Program-made: the position numbers and the translations under genes | The notes under the pieces: model-generated | What the model was told of the DNA's origin: nothing | The model's input: the letters and a program-made list of their open reading frames with translations, nothing else | Database searches by the model: none | Part shown: positions 52,159 through 60,150 of the stretch, piece after piece | Layout of the letters: every line of letters begins with the position of its first letter | How positions within the stretch are numbered: position 1 is the stretch's first letter | Source of the DNA: DATFQI01 sp963816955 | GTDB taxonomy: Bacteria > Actinomycetota > Thermoleophilia > Solirubrobacterales > Solirubrobacteraceae | Reading direction: 5' to 3' | DNA length: 64,000 nt | Assembly: GCA_963816955.1 (NCBI GenBank) | Contig: CAWFME010000004.1 | Location: 372,001 to 436,000 of the forward strand

Positions 52159-53411
52159 CCGGGGTTGAGCACGTTGCCCTCGAGCCAGCGGTTCAGCGGC
52201 CCCGCCGTGATGCCGTGCAGGACCACGGAGAGGATCACGACCGCGATCGCCGTCCAGGTGATCAGCTCCGCCTCCTCGCCAGACAGCGCGCCGAGGCCGG
52301 TCGCGGCGGCGACGTAGAACAGCGTCCCGACGCCGCGCACGCCGAACCATGCGAGGAACGCGCGCTCGCCGGGCCGCTGCAGGCGCGAGCCGAGCAGCGC
52401 GAGGTTGACGGTGACCGGCCGCAGCACGAACACGACGAGCAGCGCGAGCCCCCAGCCGGCCCAGCCCGGCGTGCCGAGCCCGTCGAGCGTCAGCATCGAG
52501 CCGAGCAGCAGGATCACCGCGAGCTCGCCGAACTTCTCCACGATCTCGGCGCCGTTGTGCACGCGCGCGTTGAGCTCGTGGTCGTGCTCGTAGCGGTGGA
52601 AGGCCAGGCCGCCGGCGAAGACCGCCAGGAAGCCGTAGGTGCCGGCCGTCTCGGCCACGCCGTAGATCAGCAGCGTGGCGGCGACGCCGACCCAGCCGTC
52701 GAGCGCATCGATCAGCAGCTCGCGGGCCCGCAGGCGCGACATCAGCGCCGCGATGCCGTACCCGAGCGCCGCGCCCAGCACGACCCCGCCCGCGATCGCG
52801 TAGACGACGTCCCAGGCGAGCCACGACGCCAGCGAGTCGTCGGCCGCCACGGCGATCCCGAGCAGCACGAACGGGAACGCCAGGCCGTCGTTGAAGCCCG
52901 CCTCGGCGCTGACGCCGAAGTGCGGCTCGTGCTCCTCGTCGTCGTCGCCGGGCGGCCCGACGCCGATGTCGCCGGCGAGCACGGGGTCCGTCGGCGCCAG
53001 CGCGGCCGCCAGCACGATCGCCGCCCCCGCGGACAGGCCCATCACGCCGGCGCCGAACAGCGCGGCCAGCACGATGAAGGCGGGCATCCCGATCGCGAGC
53101 AGGCGCGTGACCGTGCTCCACTCGCTCCAGCGCAGCCGGCGCTCCACCTTCAGCCCGGTCGAGAACAGCGCGATCACGACCGCGAGCTCCGTGATGTGCG
53201 CGACCAGCGAGGCGTCGCCGACCGGGTCCAGCCAGTCCAGGCCGAGCACGGTCAGGCCGGCGGCGGCCACGAGCCCGAGGCCGAGGTAGATCAGCGAGGC
53301 CGAGAAGGCGCGCTCGTGCTCGTGCGAGAGCGCGCCGACGGCCGCGAACACGGCCAGGCCCAGGAATGCGAGGCCGACCGCCCAGGGGTCGGCGAACGAG
53401 AGGCCCGGCAG
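52155..53411 (-). CDS. CPA1-type Na+/H+ antiporter
   Basis: About 419 aa, 11-12 membrane helices (LLAIGMPAFIVLAALF, GAAIVLAAALAPTDPVLAGD, VVFVLRPVTVNLALLG among them). The APTDP motif with the transport Asp is present, and FNDGLAFPFVLLGIAV carries the second Asp. Start unclear: the first natural-looking residue is LPGLSFADPWAVG, where the codon is CTG at 53411, with no ATG/GTG nearby except a GTG at 53351 inside helix 1. The GTG would shorten the protein by 20 residues. Convergent overlap of 4 bases with topoisomerase IB. Confidence 0.85.
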   Translation of the reverse strand: MPGLSFADPWAVGLAFLGLAVFAAVGALSHEHERAFSASLIYLGLGLVAAAGLTVLGLDWLDPVGDASLVAHITELAVVIALFSTGLKVERRLRWSEWSTVTRLLAIGMPAFIVLAALFGAGVMGLSAGAAIVLAAALAPTDPVLAGDIGVGPPGDDDEEHEPHFGVSAEAGFNDGLAFPFVLLGIAVAADDSLASWLAWDVVYAIAGGVVLGAALGYGIAALMSRLRARELLIDALDGWVGVAATLLIYGVAETAGTYGFLAVFAGGLAFHRYEHDHELNARVHNGAEIVEKFGELAVILLLGSMLTLDGLGTPGWAGWGLALLVVFVLRPVTVNLALLGSRLQRPGERAFLAWFGVRGVGTLFYVAAATGLGALSGEEAELITWTAIAVVILSVVLHGITAGPLNRWLEGNVLNPG

Positions 53412-53413
53412 CG

Positions 53414-53617
53414 CTACTCGGCGGGGTCGCCGGGGACCGTGGGCCCGTCCGGCTGGGGCGGCAGCGGGTCGTCGGGCGGCGGGGAGTCGGGGCCGGTCGG
53501 GGTCTCCGGGGTCTCGCGCGAGGGAGTCGGGTCCGCGGGCACCGTCGGCGTCTCGGGCACGACGGGCTGGGCGGGCTCCGCGGGCTGCGGGATCTCCAGG
53601 GTCATCGGGGTCTGCAT
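53414..53617 (-). CDS. Small proline-rich protein
   Basis: 67 aa, about 35 percent Pro with Thr, Glu and Asp (TPMTLEIPQPAEPAQPVVPE), probably disordered. The ATG at 53617 lies 9 bases after GGGTAG, but that hexamer also contains the sigma-factor stop codon, so promoter evidence is uncertain. Coding status is uncertain because Pro-rich frames are easy to get in this GC range. Confidence 0.4.
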   Translation of the reverse strand: MQTPMTLEIPQPAEPAQPVVPETPTVPADPTPSRETPETPTGPDSPPPDDPLPPQPDGPTVPGDPAE

Positions 53618-53626
53618 GTGAGAGGC

Positions 53627-54412
53627 CTACCCGCGGCCGTAGGCGTACAGACGCTCGAGTGAGGAGCGGATGATCCTCGACACGTGCATCTGGGAGCAGC
53701 CGACGCGCTCGGCGATCTCCGACTGCAATAGGTCCTCCTCGAAGCGCAGCCGCAGGATCTCGCGGGCACGGTCGTCGAGGATCGCCGTCAGCTGGTCGAT
53801 CGTCGCGCTGGCCTCGACCAACTCGTAGCCCGGGTCGCTGTCGCCGATCAGGTCGCCGGCGCTCGCGGAATCGCCCTCCTCCTCGTGCACGGGGGCGTCG
53901 AGGGAGCGCAGGGAGCGGCCGTCGGAGGCCTGCAGGGCCTCCATGACCTCCTCGGGCGCCCGGCCGACGTGCGCGGCGATGTCGGTCACGGTGGGGGAGC
54001 GCCCGAGGTCGATCCAGAGCGCGTCGCGGGCCTCCTCGACGGCCAGGCACAGCTCCTGCATGTCGCGCGCGGGGCGCACGTCCCAGGTCGAGTCGCGGAA
54101 GTAGCGCCGCAGCTCGCCGAGGATCGTCGGCACCGCGTAGCTGGAGAACGCCAGCCCGCGGTCGGGGTCCCAGCGGTCGACCGCCTTCACGAGGCCGACC
54201 GAGGCGACCTGGATGAGGTCGTCGAGCGGCTCGGAGGCGCGCCGGTAGCGCAGGGCGAGGCTGCGCGCGAGCGGCATGTAGCGCTCGATCAGCTCGTTGC
54301 GGGCGCCCGGCTCGCCGCGCTTCTGGCGCTGCGCGAGGCGGTGGTCCTGGCGCTGGCGGCGGGCGCGGTCGGTGGTGCCCGTCTGGGGCGATCGCTTGAG
54401 GGTCTGGGGCAC
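53627..54412 (-). CDS. RNA polymerase sigma factor, SigB/SigF/SigG type
   Basis: 261 aa from a GTG at 54412. Region 2 EPLDDLIQVASVGLVKAVDRW and FSSYAVPTILGELRRYFRD, region 4 LQSEIAERVGCSQMHVSRI. Third paralogue. The -10-like GGGTAG is 11 bases before the GTG, suggesting autoregulation. It is adjacent to a kinase gene at 54857 but separated from it by the PGPGW gene. Confidence 0.9.
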   Translation of the reverse strand: MPQTLKRSPQTGTTDRARRQRQDHRLAQRQKRGEPGARNELIERYMPLARSLALRYRRASEPLDDLIQVASVGLVKAVDRWDPDRGLAFSSYAVPTILGELRRYFRDSTWDVRPARDMQELCLAVEEARDALWIDLGRSPTVTDIAAHVGRAPEEVMEALQASDGRSLRSLDAPVHEEEGDSASAGDLIGDSDPGYELVEASATIDQLTAILDDRAREILRLRFEEDLLQSEIAERVGCSQMHVSRIIRSSLERLYAYGRG

Positions 54413-54423
54413 TGCAGGCCGAC

Positions 54424-54429
54424 CTACCC
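54424..54429 (-). promoter_or_regulatory. GGGTAG box upstream of sigma-factor gene
   Basis: Minus-strand GGGTAG, 11 bases before the GTG at 54412, followed by a short or absent leader. The -35 is weak (TTGA 15 bases upstream). Confidence 0.35.
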
Positions 54430-54486
54430 TCGAACCGCCCCGCTTCAATGATCGCGGCGCGGTCGCGGTTCGCAATGCGACCACAG

Positions 54487-54888
54487 TCAGACGGGCAGGT
54501 AGGGGATGTCCCAGAGGATCGCGGCCGCTGCGGCCGCGGCGGCGGCGCACGCGATCGCGAGCCCGGAGAGGATCTTCTGGCCGCGCGAGGCCTGCGAGGC
54601 CTTGCGCTTGGCCTCCTCGCCCTTGACCAGCGCCTTCTCGAGCAGGTGCTCGGCCCAGGCGAACTCCAGCGACAGGATGGCGAGCCCGATCGGGATCACC
54701 ACGAACGCCGGCCCCGGGAGCGCCAGCATCGCGATCCCGACGCCGAGGACGGCCGTGCCGAGCAGGACGAAGGCCCAGCGGTACAGGCGACTGCGCTGCT
54801 TGTGCTCCTCTTGGCGCTCGCGGAGCTTGCGGACGAGCTTCGGCTCGCCGGGGCGCTCAGGCTGATCGCGCTCGGGGGCCGCGGTCAT
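54487..54888 (-). CDS. PGPGW-family transmembrane protein (TIGR02611-like)
   Basis: 133 aa. Charged N-terminus, two or three membrane helices and the family segment ALPGPAFVVIPIGLAILSLE followed by FAWAEHLLEKAL. PGPGW-type proteins are of unknown function. The ATG at 54888 lies within the end of the kinase gene (32-base overlap), so the two are co-translated. Confidence 0.82.
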   Translation of the reverse strand: MTAAPERDQPERPGEPKLVRKLRERQEEHKQRSRLYRWAFVLLGTAVLGVGIAMLALPGPAFVVIPIGLAILSLEFAWAEHLLEKALVKGEEAKRKASQASRGQKILSGLAIACAAAAAAAAAILWDIPYLPV

Positions 54889-55282
54889 CCCGGAACGGTA
54901 GCCGGTCCCGCTGCACCTCGAACCACACGCTGAAGCCGTTCTCGCGTTGGACGCCCCAGCGATCGGCCAGCCGGTCGAGCAGCACGAGGCCGTATCCGCC
55001 GGCCGATCCGCTGCTCGGCGGGTCCGGAGAGTGCACGTCGAACCCCTCGCCCTGGTCGAACAGGCACACGCGCACCCGGTCCGGCTGCACGTCGGCCTCC
55101 ATCGCGAGCTCGTCGGCGTCCGCGCAGCCCGCGTGGCGCACGCTGTTGGTGGCCAGCTCGGAGACGATCAGCTCCACGTCGGCGAGCGCGCGCCGGGGCA
55201 GGGCGTCCTGCAGCTCCTCCCGCACGGCGCGCCGCGCGCAGCGCGCGGCCGTCACGCCTCCATTGAACCGTCTTATCGCCAT
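54857..55282 (-). CDS. Anti-sigma kinase-like GHKL ATPase
   Basis: 141 aa. N-box LIVSELATNSVRHAG, G1 DQGEGFDV, G2 GGYGLVLLDRLADRWG. Similar to the 50340 copy. First gene of a run with the PGPGW gene, then the sigma factor on the same strand, so the sigma-PGPGW-kinase set may form a unit. No STAS partner adjacent. Confidence 0.85.
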   Translation of the reverse strand: MAIRRFNGGVTAARCARRAVREELQDALPRRALADVELIVSELATNSVRHAGCADADELAMEADVQPDRVRVCLFDQGEGFDVHSPDPPSSGSAGGYGLVLLDRLADRWGVQRENGFSVWFEVQRDRLPFRDDRGPRARSA

Positions 55283-55364
55283 TCACACTGGACTGCCCGG
55301 TCCGGGAGTGGATCAACCGGCCGTGGTCACGGACTTGACGCACTGCAACGAACCTCGCAACCGC

Positions 55365-55370
55365 TACGTT
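55365..55370 (+). promoter_or_regulatory. -10 hexamer TACGTT, 7 bases before ATG
   Basis: TANNNT match ending 7 bases before the ATG at 55378, predicting a leaderless transcript for the LigD polymerase gene. Confidence 0.45.
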
Positions 55371-55377
55371 CGAAGGG

Positions 55378-56295
55378 ATGCCGCAGCCGAAACGGGTCGA
55401 AGTCCAGGTCCAGGGCCGGACGCTGTCCCTCTCCAACCTCGACAAGGTCCTGTATCCGGCGGCCGGCTTCACCAAGGGCCACGTCATCGACTACTACACG
55501 CGGGTCGCCCCGTATGTGCTGCCGCACCTGGCGGGCCGGGCGCTGACGCTCAAGCGCTATCCCAACGGCGTCGACGCGCAGTTCTTCTACGAGAAGAACG
55601 CCCCGAGCCACCGGCCGGAGTGGGTCAGGACGGCCACGATCCCGATCCGCACGGACGGCCGCACGATCGACTTCGTGCTCGCCGACGACCTGCCGACGCT
55701 GGTGTGGCTGGCCAACCTCGCCGACCTCGAGCTGCACACGTCGCTGGCCAAGGCGGACGACCCCAAGAGCCCGACGATCCTGGCGTTCGACCTCGATCCC
55801 GGGCCGCCGGCCACGATCGTGGAGTGCGCCCGAGTCGCCCTGCGGCTGCGCGAGGTGTTCGCGCACCTCGGCCTGGAGGGCTTCCCGAAGACCTCGGGGT
55901 CCAAGGGGATGCAGGTCTACGTGCCGCTCAACGTACCGGGGACGACCTACGCGCAGACCAAGCGCTTCTCGCAGGCGATCGCGCAGCTGCTGGAGCGCCG
56001 CCACCCGGAGCTCGTGGTCTCCGAGATGCGCAAGGACCTGCGGCCGGGCAAGGTGTTCGTCGACTGGAGCCAGAACGACGAGCACAAGACCACGGTCGCC
56101 GTCTACTCGCTGCGGGCCAAGGAGCAGCCCACGGCGTCGACGCCGCTGGCGTGGGACGAGGTCGAGGCCGTGACCGACTCCGAGGACCCCGGCGAGCTCG
56201 CCTTCACCTCGGCGCAGGTGCTCGAGCGGGTCGCTGAGCGCGGCGACCTCTTCGAGCCCGTCGAACGGCTCGTGCAGGAGCTGCCGGCCCTGTGA
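55378..56295 (+). CDS. LigD-type primase-polymerase (POL domain alone)
   Basis: 305 aa, archaeo-eukaryotic-primase-like polymerase for gap filling in end joining. Catalytic Asp pair in FDLDPGPP (about 139-141), substrate-binding KTSGSKGMQVYVPL (about 178-191) and VDWSQN. No phosphoesterase or ligase parts, which are encoded at 41428. The 4-base overlap with the patatin gene (GTGA) couples them. Confidence 0.93.
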   Translation: MPQPKRVEVQVQGRTLSLSNLDKVLYPAAGFTKGHVIDYYTRVAPYVLPHLAGRALTLKRYPNGVDAQFFYEKNAPSHRPEWVRTATIPIRTDGRTIDFVLADDLPTLVWLANLADLELHTSLAKADDPKSPTILAFDLDPGPPATIVECARVALRLREVFAHLGLEGFPKTSGSKGMQVYVPLNVPGTTYAQTKRFSQAIAQLLERRHPELVVSEMRKDLRPGKVFVDWSQNDEHKTTVAVYSLRAKEQPTASTPLAWDEVEAVTDSEDPGELAFTSAQVLERVAERGDLFEPVERLVQELPAL

Positions 56296-57116
56296 TCGCG
56301 TTCGTGCTCGGAGGGGGCGGCGGGCCGCTCGGCGCCCACGAGGTGGGGATGCTGGGCGCGCTCGCCGACCGCGGGATCGTCCCCGACCTGGTCCTCGGCA
56401 CCTCCGTGGGCGCGATCAACGGCGCCGCCTTCGCCGCGGACCCGACCGCCGCGGGCGTCGAGCGGCTGGCGGGGATGTGGGGCTCGATGCAGGACGGCGA
56501 CGTCTTCTCGGGCTCGCTGCTCGGGCGCGTGGCCACGCTCGCCCGCACCCGCACCCACCTCCACGACAGCGCGCCGCTGCGCGCCCTGCTGGCCGGCGGC
56601 CTCGGCGACGCCCGGATCGAGGATCTCGCGGTCCGGTTCCAGTGCGTCGCGGCGAGCATCGAGCGGGCCGGCGAGCACTGGTTCACGGACGGCCCGGTCG
56701 TGGACGCCGTGGTCGCGTCGGCCTCCGTGCCCGGCCTGCTGCCGCCGGCCGAGATCGGCGGGGAGCACTTCGTCGACGGCGGGATCGTCAACTCGATCCC
56801 CGTCAACCGGGCGGTGGAGCTGGGCGCGACGCGGATCTTCGTGCTCCACGTCGGGCGGCTGGACCGGCCGCTCGAGCCGCCGCGCTGGCCGTGGCAGGTC
56901 GGGCTGGTCGCGTTCGAGATCGCCCGCCGCCACCGCGTGATCGGCGACCTCGCGGCGCTCCCGGAGGGCATCGAGGCGCACGTGCTCCCGACCGGCGCGC
57001 CCGACCCGCCGGGCTACGGCCAGCAGCTGCGCTATCGCGACTCGTCGCGGGTGCACGAGCGGATCGCCGGCGCGCGCGAGGCCACGGCGCGCCGCCTGGA
57101 GGAGCTGGAGCTGTGA
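56292..57116 (+). CDS. Patatin-like phospholipase
   Basis: 274 aa, serine hydrolase with a Ser-Asp dyad. Oxyanion motif GGGGGPLGA (residues 7-15), nucleophile elbow GTSVG (Ser 38), Asp in FVDGGIV (about 158). Likely acts on membrane lipids. Start GTG overlaps the polymerase stop. Its stop overlaps the acyltransferase GTG by 4 bases, so lipid cleavage and re-acylation may be coordinated. Confidence 0.92.
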   Translation: MIAFVLGGGGGPLGAHEVGMLGALADRGIVPDLVLGTSVGAINGAAFAADPTAAGVERLAGMWGSMQDGDVFSGSLLGRVATLARTRTHLHDSAPLRALLAGGLGDARIEDLAVRFQCVAASIERAGEHWFTDGPVVDAVVASASVPGLLPPAEIGGEHFVDGGIVNSIPVNRAVELGATRIFVLHVGRLDRPLEPPRWPWQVGLVAFEIARRHRVIGDLAALPEGIEAHVLPTGAPDPPGYGQQLRYRDSSRVHERIAGAREATARRLEELEL

Positions 57117-58111
57117 AGACGCCGCCCGTCCTGGTCCGCCGGCTCGTCCTCGCGCCGCTGGTCTTCGCGATCGAGGTGGCGGTCGTGGTCGTCTCGCCGC
57201 TGCTGGCCGTGCTCGCGGCGCTGCTCCTGCCGCTCTTCGGCACCCGCGCGCTGCGGATGCTGGCGATCGCCGTGGCCTACGCCGCCCGTCACGCCGCCTG
57301 CCTGCTCGCCTGCCTGGGGCTGTGGCTGGCGAGCGGCTTCGGCGCCCGCAGCCGCTCGCCGCGCTTCCAGCGCGCCTACTACGACCTCATGCGCTGGTTC
57401 GTGGGCGGCGTCTACCGCTCGATCGCGCGCTGGGCGCGCGTGGAGATCCGCCTCGACGGCTCCGAGGAGGCGCTGGCCGCGCTCTCGCGGGCCGGCGAGC
57501 CGGCGATCGTGCTCAGCCGCCACGCGGGCGAGGGCGACTCGCTGCTCGTGCTCCACCAGCTGCTGTGCCGCCACGGCCGCCGCCCGCGGCTCGTCCTCCA
57601 CGAGGCACTGCGGCTCGACCCGCTGATCGACGTCCTGGGCCACCGGCTCCCCAACCGCTTCGTCGACCCGCGCGGCGGTGACACGGAGGTCGAGATCGCC
57701 GCGATGACCGAGGACGTGGACGAGGACGGCGCGGTCCTGATCTTCCCCGAGGGCGCCAACCTCACCCCTGAGCGCCGCCGGCGCGCCATCGAGCGGCTGC
57801 AGGAGGCCGGGCACGAGCAGCAGGCCGCCTGGGCGGCCGAGATGCGCCACGTCCTGCCGCCCCGGCCGGGCGGGGCCCTGGCCTCGATGCAGGCCGCCCC
57901 GCACGCGCGGGTGTTCGTCATCGGGCACGTCGGCGCGCCGGTCGGCTTCGGCGAGATGTGGCAGCGCCTGCCCGCCCGCCAGACGATCGAGCTGCGCGTA
58001 TGGGTCGCCGAGGACGCTCCCGACGACCATCTGGAGCGGATCGACTGGCTGTTCGGGGTGTGGCGCGCGCTCGACGACTGGGTCGAGGCGCGTCACCGGC
58101 ACGCGGGGTAA
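57113..58111 (+). CDS. Acyltransferase (PlsC-like)
   Basis: 332 aa. Two N-terminal membrane helices (about 10-45 and 55-80) then an acyltransferase domain with the HX4D motif SRHAGEGDSLL (about 136-146) and FPEGANLTP. Acylates glycerol-phosphate or related lipids. The GTG overlaps the patatin stop. The same transcript probably continues from the polymerase gene. Confidence 0.85.
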   Translation: MKTPPVLVRRLVLAPLVFAIEVAVVVVSPLLAVLAALLLPLFGTRALRMLAIAVAYAARHAACLLACLGLWLASGFGARSRSPRFQRAYYDLMRWFVGGVYRSIARWARVEIRLDGSEEALAALSRAGEPAIVLSRHAGEGDSLLVLHQLLCRHGRRPRLVLHEALRLDPLIDVLGHRLPNRFVDPRGGDTEVEIAAMTEDVDEDGAVLIFPEGANLTPERRRRAIERLQEAGHEQQAAWAAEMRHVLPPRPGGALASMQAAPHARVFVIGHVGAPVGFGEMWQRLPARQTIELRVWVAEDAPDDHLERIDWLFGVWRALDDWVEARHRHAG

Positions 58112-58117
58112 TACGCT
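58112..58117 (+). promoter_or_regulatory. -10 hexamer TACGCT, 6 bases before ATG
   Basis: TANNNT 6 bases before the ATG at 58124. Leaderless start for the small CxxC protein. Confidence 0.4.
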
Positions 58118-58123
58118 GACCCC

Positions 58124-58306
58124 ATGGACCTCGAAGAGCGCACGCTCGAGGACACGCTCGAGCGCAGCTGCGCGGTCTGCGGTGCGCAGCTGACCAACCA
58201 GGAGATCATCGAGTCGCGCGAGACCGGCGGCCCGTTCCTGTGCTCGGTGCACGCCGCCGAAGAGCTGCCGGCCGAAGCCGTGCAGCTCGACGACGGCGTG
58301 GACTGA
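58124..58306 (+). CDS. Small CxxC protein
   Basis: 60 aa, acidic, with one CxxC (CAVCGAQ, Cys 16 and 19) and a third Cys in FLCSVHAAEEL followed by a His; a possible zinc site. Conserved family not recognised. Convergent with the transketolase gene. Confidence 0.65.
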   Translation: MDLEERTLEDTLERSCAVCGAQLTNQEIIESRETGGPFLCSVHAAEELPAEAVQLDDGVD

Positions 58307-58308
58307 AG

Positions 58309-60150
58309 CTAGGCCCGGGCCCCGACGAGGAGGCGCGCGGCGGCGGCGATCGCCTCCGCGTCGATGCCGGCCGCGTGCAGCAGCTCCTCCGGCGAGCCGG
58401 AGACGGGCATCTCCCGCACGGCCAGCTTGACGACCTTCGGGCGGTCGTCGGCGTCGGCCAGGGCCTCCAGGACCGCGTCCCCGAGGCCGCCCTCGGGCCA
58501 GTGGTCCTCGACGGTCACGATCGTCCCGCAGTCGCGGGCCGCCGCGCGGACGGCCTCGACGTCGATCGGCTTGATCGAGTAGCAGTCGAGCACGCGGGCG
58601 TCGATGCCCTCGCCCTCGAGCGTCTCGGCCGCCTTGACGGCCTCGTCGAGCGTGATGCCGGTGGCGATGATGGCGATGTCGTCGCCGTCGACGGTCACGC
58701 GGCTGCCGCCGATCCGGACGTCCTCGCCGGCCGGCGTGCGGACGGGCGTCTTGCCGCGCAGGGTGCGCATGAAGACGATGCCCTTCTGCTCGGCCATCGC
58801 GGCGATCAGCTTGCTCGCCTGGTTGGCGTCGGACGGGTGCAGGACCGTCGAGGAGTGGATCGCGCGCATCGACGCGATGTCCTCCAGCGCCATCTGCGAC
58901 GGGCCGTCCTCGCCGATCGACACGCCGGCGTGCGAGCCGGCGAGCTTGATGTCGGCGCGGCTGATCGCGGCCATGCGGATGAAGTCGTAGGCTCGCGCGA
59001 AGAACGCCGAGAACGTCGAGGCGAACGGCTTCCAGCGGTGGCTGACCTGCAGCCCGACGGCCGCGGCGAGCAGCTGCTGCTCCGCGATGAACATCTCGAA
59101 GTAGCGGTCCTCGTGGGCGTTGCGGAAGTCCTCGGAGTGCGTCGAGTTCGACACCTCGCCGTCGAGCGCGACCACGTGGCCGTCGATCGCGCCGAGCGCC
59201 GTCAGCGCCTCGCCGTAGGCCTTGCGCGTGGCGACCTCCTCGCCGAGCTCCCAGGTGGGGAGCTCGCCCCCCGATACCTCGAACGTGGCGGGCTCGCCCG
59301 CCTCGGGCTTGGCGATCTCGACCGTCAGGTCGCGATAGCCGCCGAGCTCCTCGATCGCCGCGTCCGGGTCGTCGAGCGGCTTGCCGTGCTTGCCGGGCAG
59401 GTCCTCGACGGCCTCGACGCCCTTGCCCTTCTTGGTGCGGGCGATGATCGCCGTCGGCTTGCCCTTCGTCGACTCGGCCTCCGCGTAGGCGGCCTCGATC
59501 TCGTCGACGTCGTGGCCGTCGATCTCGATCGCGTTCCAGCCGAAGGCCTCGATCCGGCGCTTGTAGCCGTCGAGGTCCCAGCCGAGCATCGTCTCGCGGG
59601 TCTGGCCGAGGCGGTTGACGTCGATGATCGCGACGATGTTGTCCAGGCCCTCCCAGCCGGCGTGCTGGAAGGCCTCCCACATCGAGCCCTCCGCCATCTC
59701 GGAGTCGCCGCACAGGCACCAGACGCGGTACGGCAGCTTGTCGAGGCTGCGGGCCGCCATCGCGATGCCGACGGAGATCGGCAGGCCCTGGCCGAGCGAG
59801 CCCGTCGCCACGTCGGTCGGCGGGATCCGCGGGGTGGGGTGGCCCTCCAGGCGCGAGTCGAGCTTGCGGAACGTGAGGAACTCCTCGTCGTCGATCGCGC
59901 CCGCGGCCTTCAGGATCGAGTAGTACAGCGGCGACGCGTGCCCCTTGGAGAACACGAGGTGGTCGTTGGCCGGGTTGGCCGGGTTGTCGTAGTCCAGCCG
60001 CAGGTGGCCGTCCAGCAGGACGGCCATCAGGTCGGCCGCGGACATCGACGAGGTCGGGTGGCCCGAGCCCGCGGCGGCGGAGCAGCGGACGGAGTCGACC
60101 CGCAGCTGCTGGCCGAGCTCGCGCCGGAAGTCGCTTCCCTGGCCCGCCAT
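58309..60150 (-). CDS. tkt: Transketolase
   Basis: 613 aa, TPP-dependent. N-terminal His in GSGHPTSS (about 29), TPP diphosphate motif GDSEMAEGSMWEA (about 149), a central pyrimidine domain with the Glu of FIAEQQL (about 355) and the C-terminal domain. Slightly shorter than E. coli TktA, consistent with actinobacterial and archaeal forms. Overlaps transaldolase by 1 base (TGATG). Pentose-phosphate non-oxidative branch. Confidence 0.94.
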   Translation of the reverse strand: MAGQGSDFRRELGQQLRVDSVRCSAAAGSGHPTSSMSAADLMAVLLDGHLRLDYDNPANPANDHLVFSKGHASPLYYSILKAAGAIDDEEFLTFRKLDSRLEGHPTPRIPPTDVATGSLGQGLPISVGIAMAARSLDKLPYRVWCLCGDSEMAEGSMWEAFQHAGWEGLDNIVAIIDVNRLGQTRETMLGWDLDGYKRRIEAFGWNAIEIDGHDVDEIEAAYAEAESTKGKPTAIIARTKKGKGVEAVEDLPGKHGKPLDDPDAAIEELGGYRDLTVEIAKPEAGEPATFEVSGGELPTWELGEEVATRKAYGEALTALGAIDGHVVALDGEVSNSTHSEDFRNAHEDRYFEMFIAEQQLLAAAVGLQVSHRWKPFASTFSAFFARAYDFIRMAAISRADIKLAGSHAGVSIGEDGPSQMALEDIASMRAIHSSTVLHPSDANQASKLIAAMAEQKGIVFMRTLRGKTPVRTPAGEDVRIGGSRVTVDGDDIAIIATGITLDEAVKAAETLEGEGIDARVLDCYSIKPIDVEAVRAAARDCGTIVTVEDHWPEGGLGDAVLEALADADDRPKVVKLAVREMPVSGSPEELLHAAGIDAEAIAAAARLLVGARA

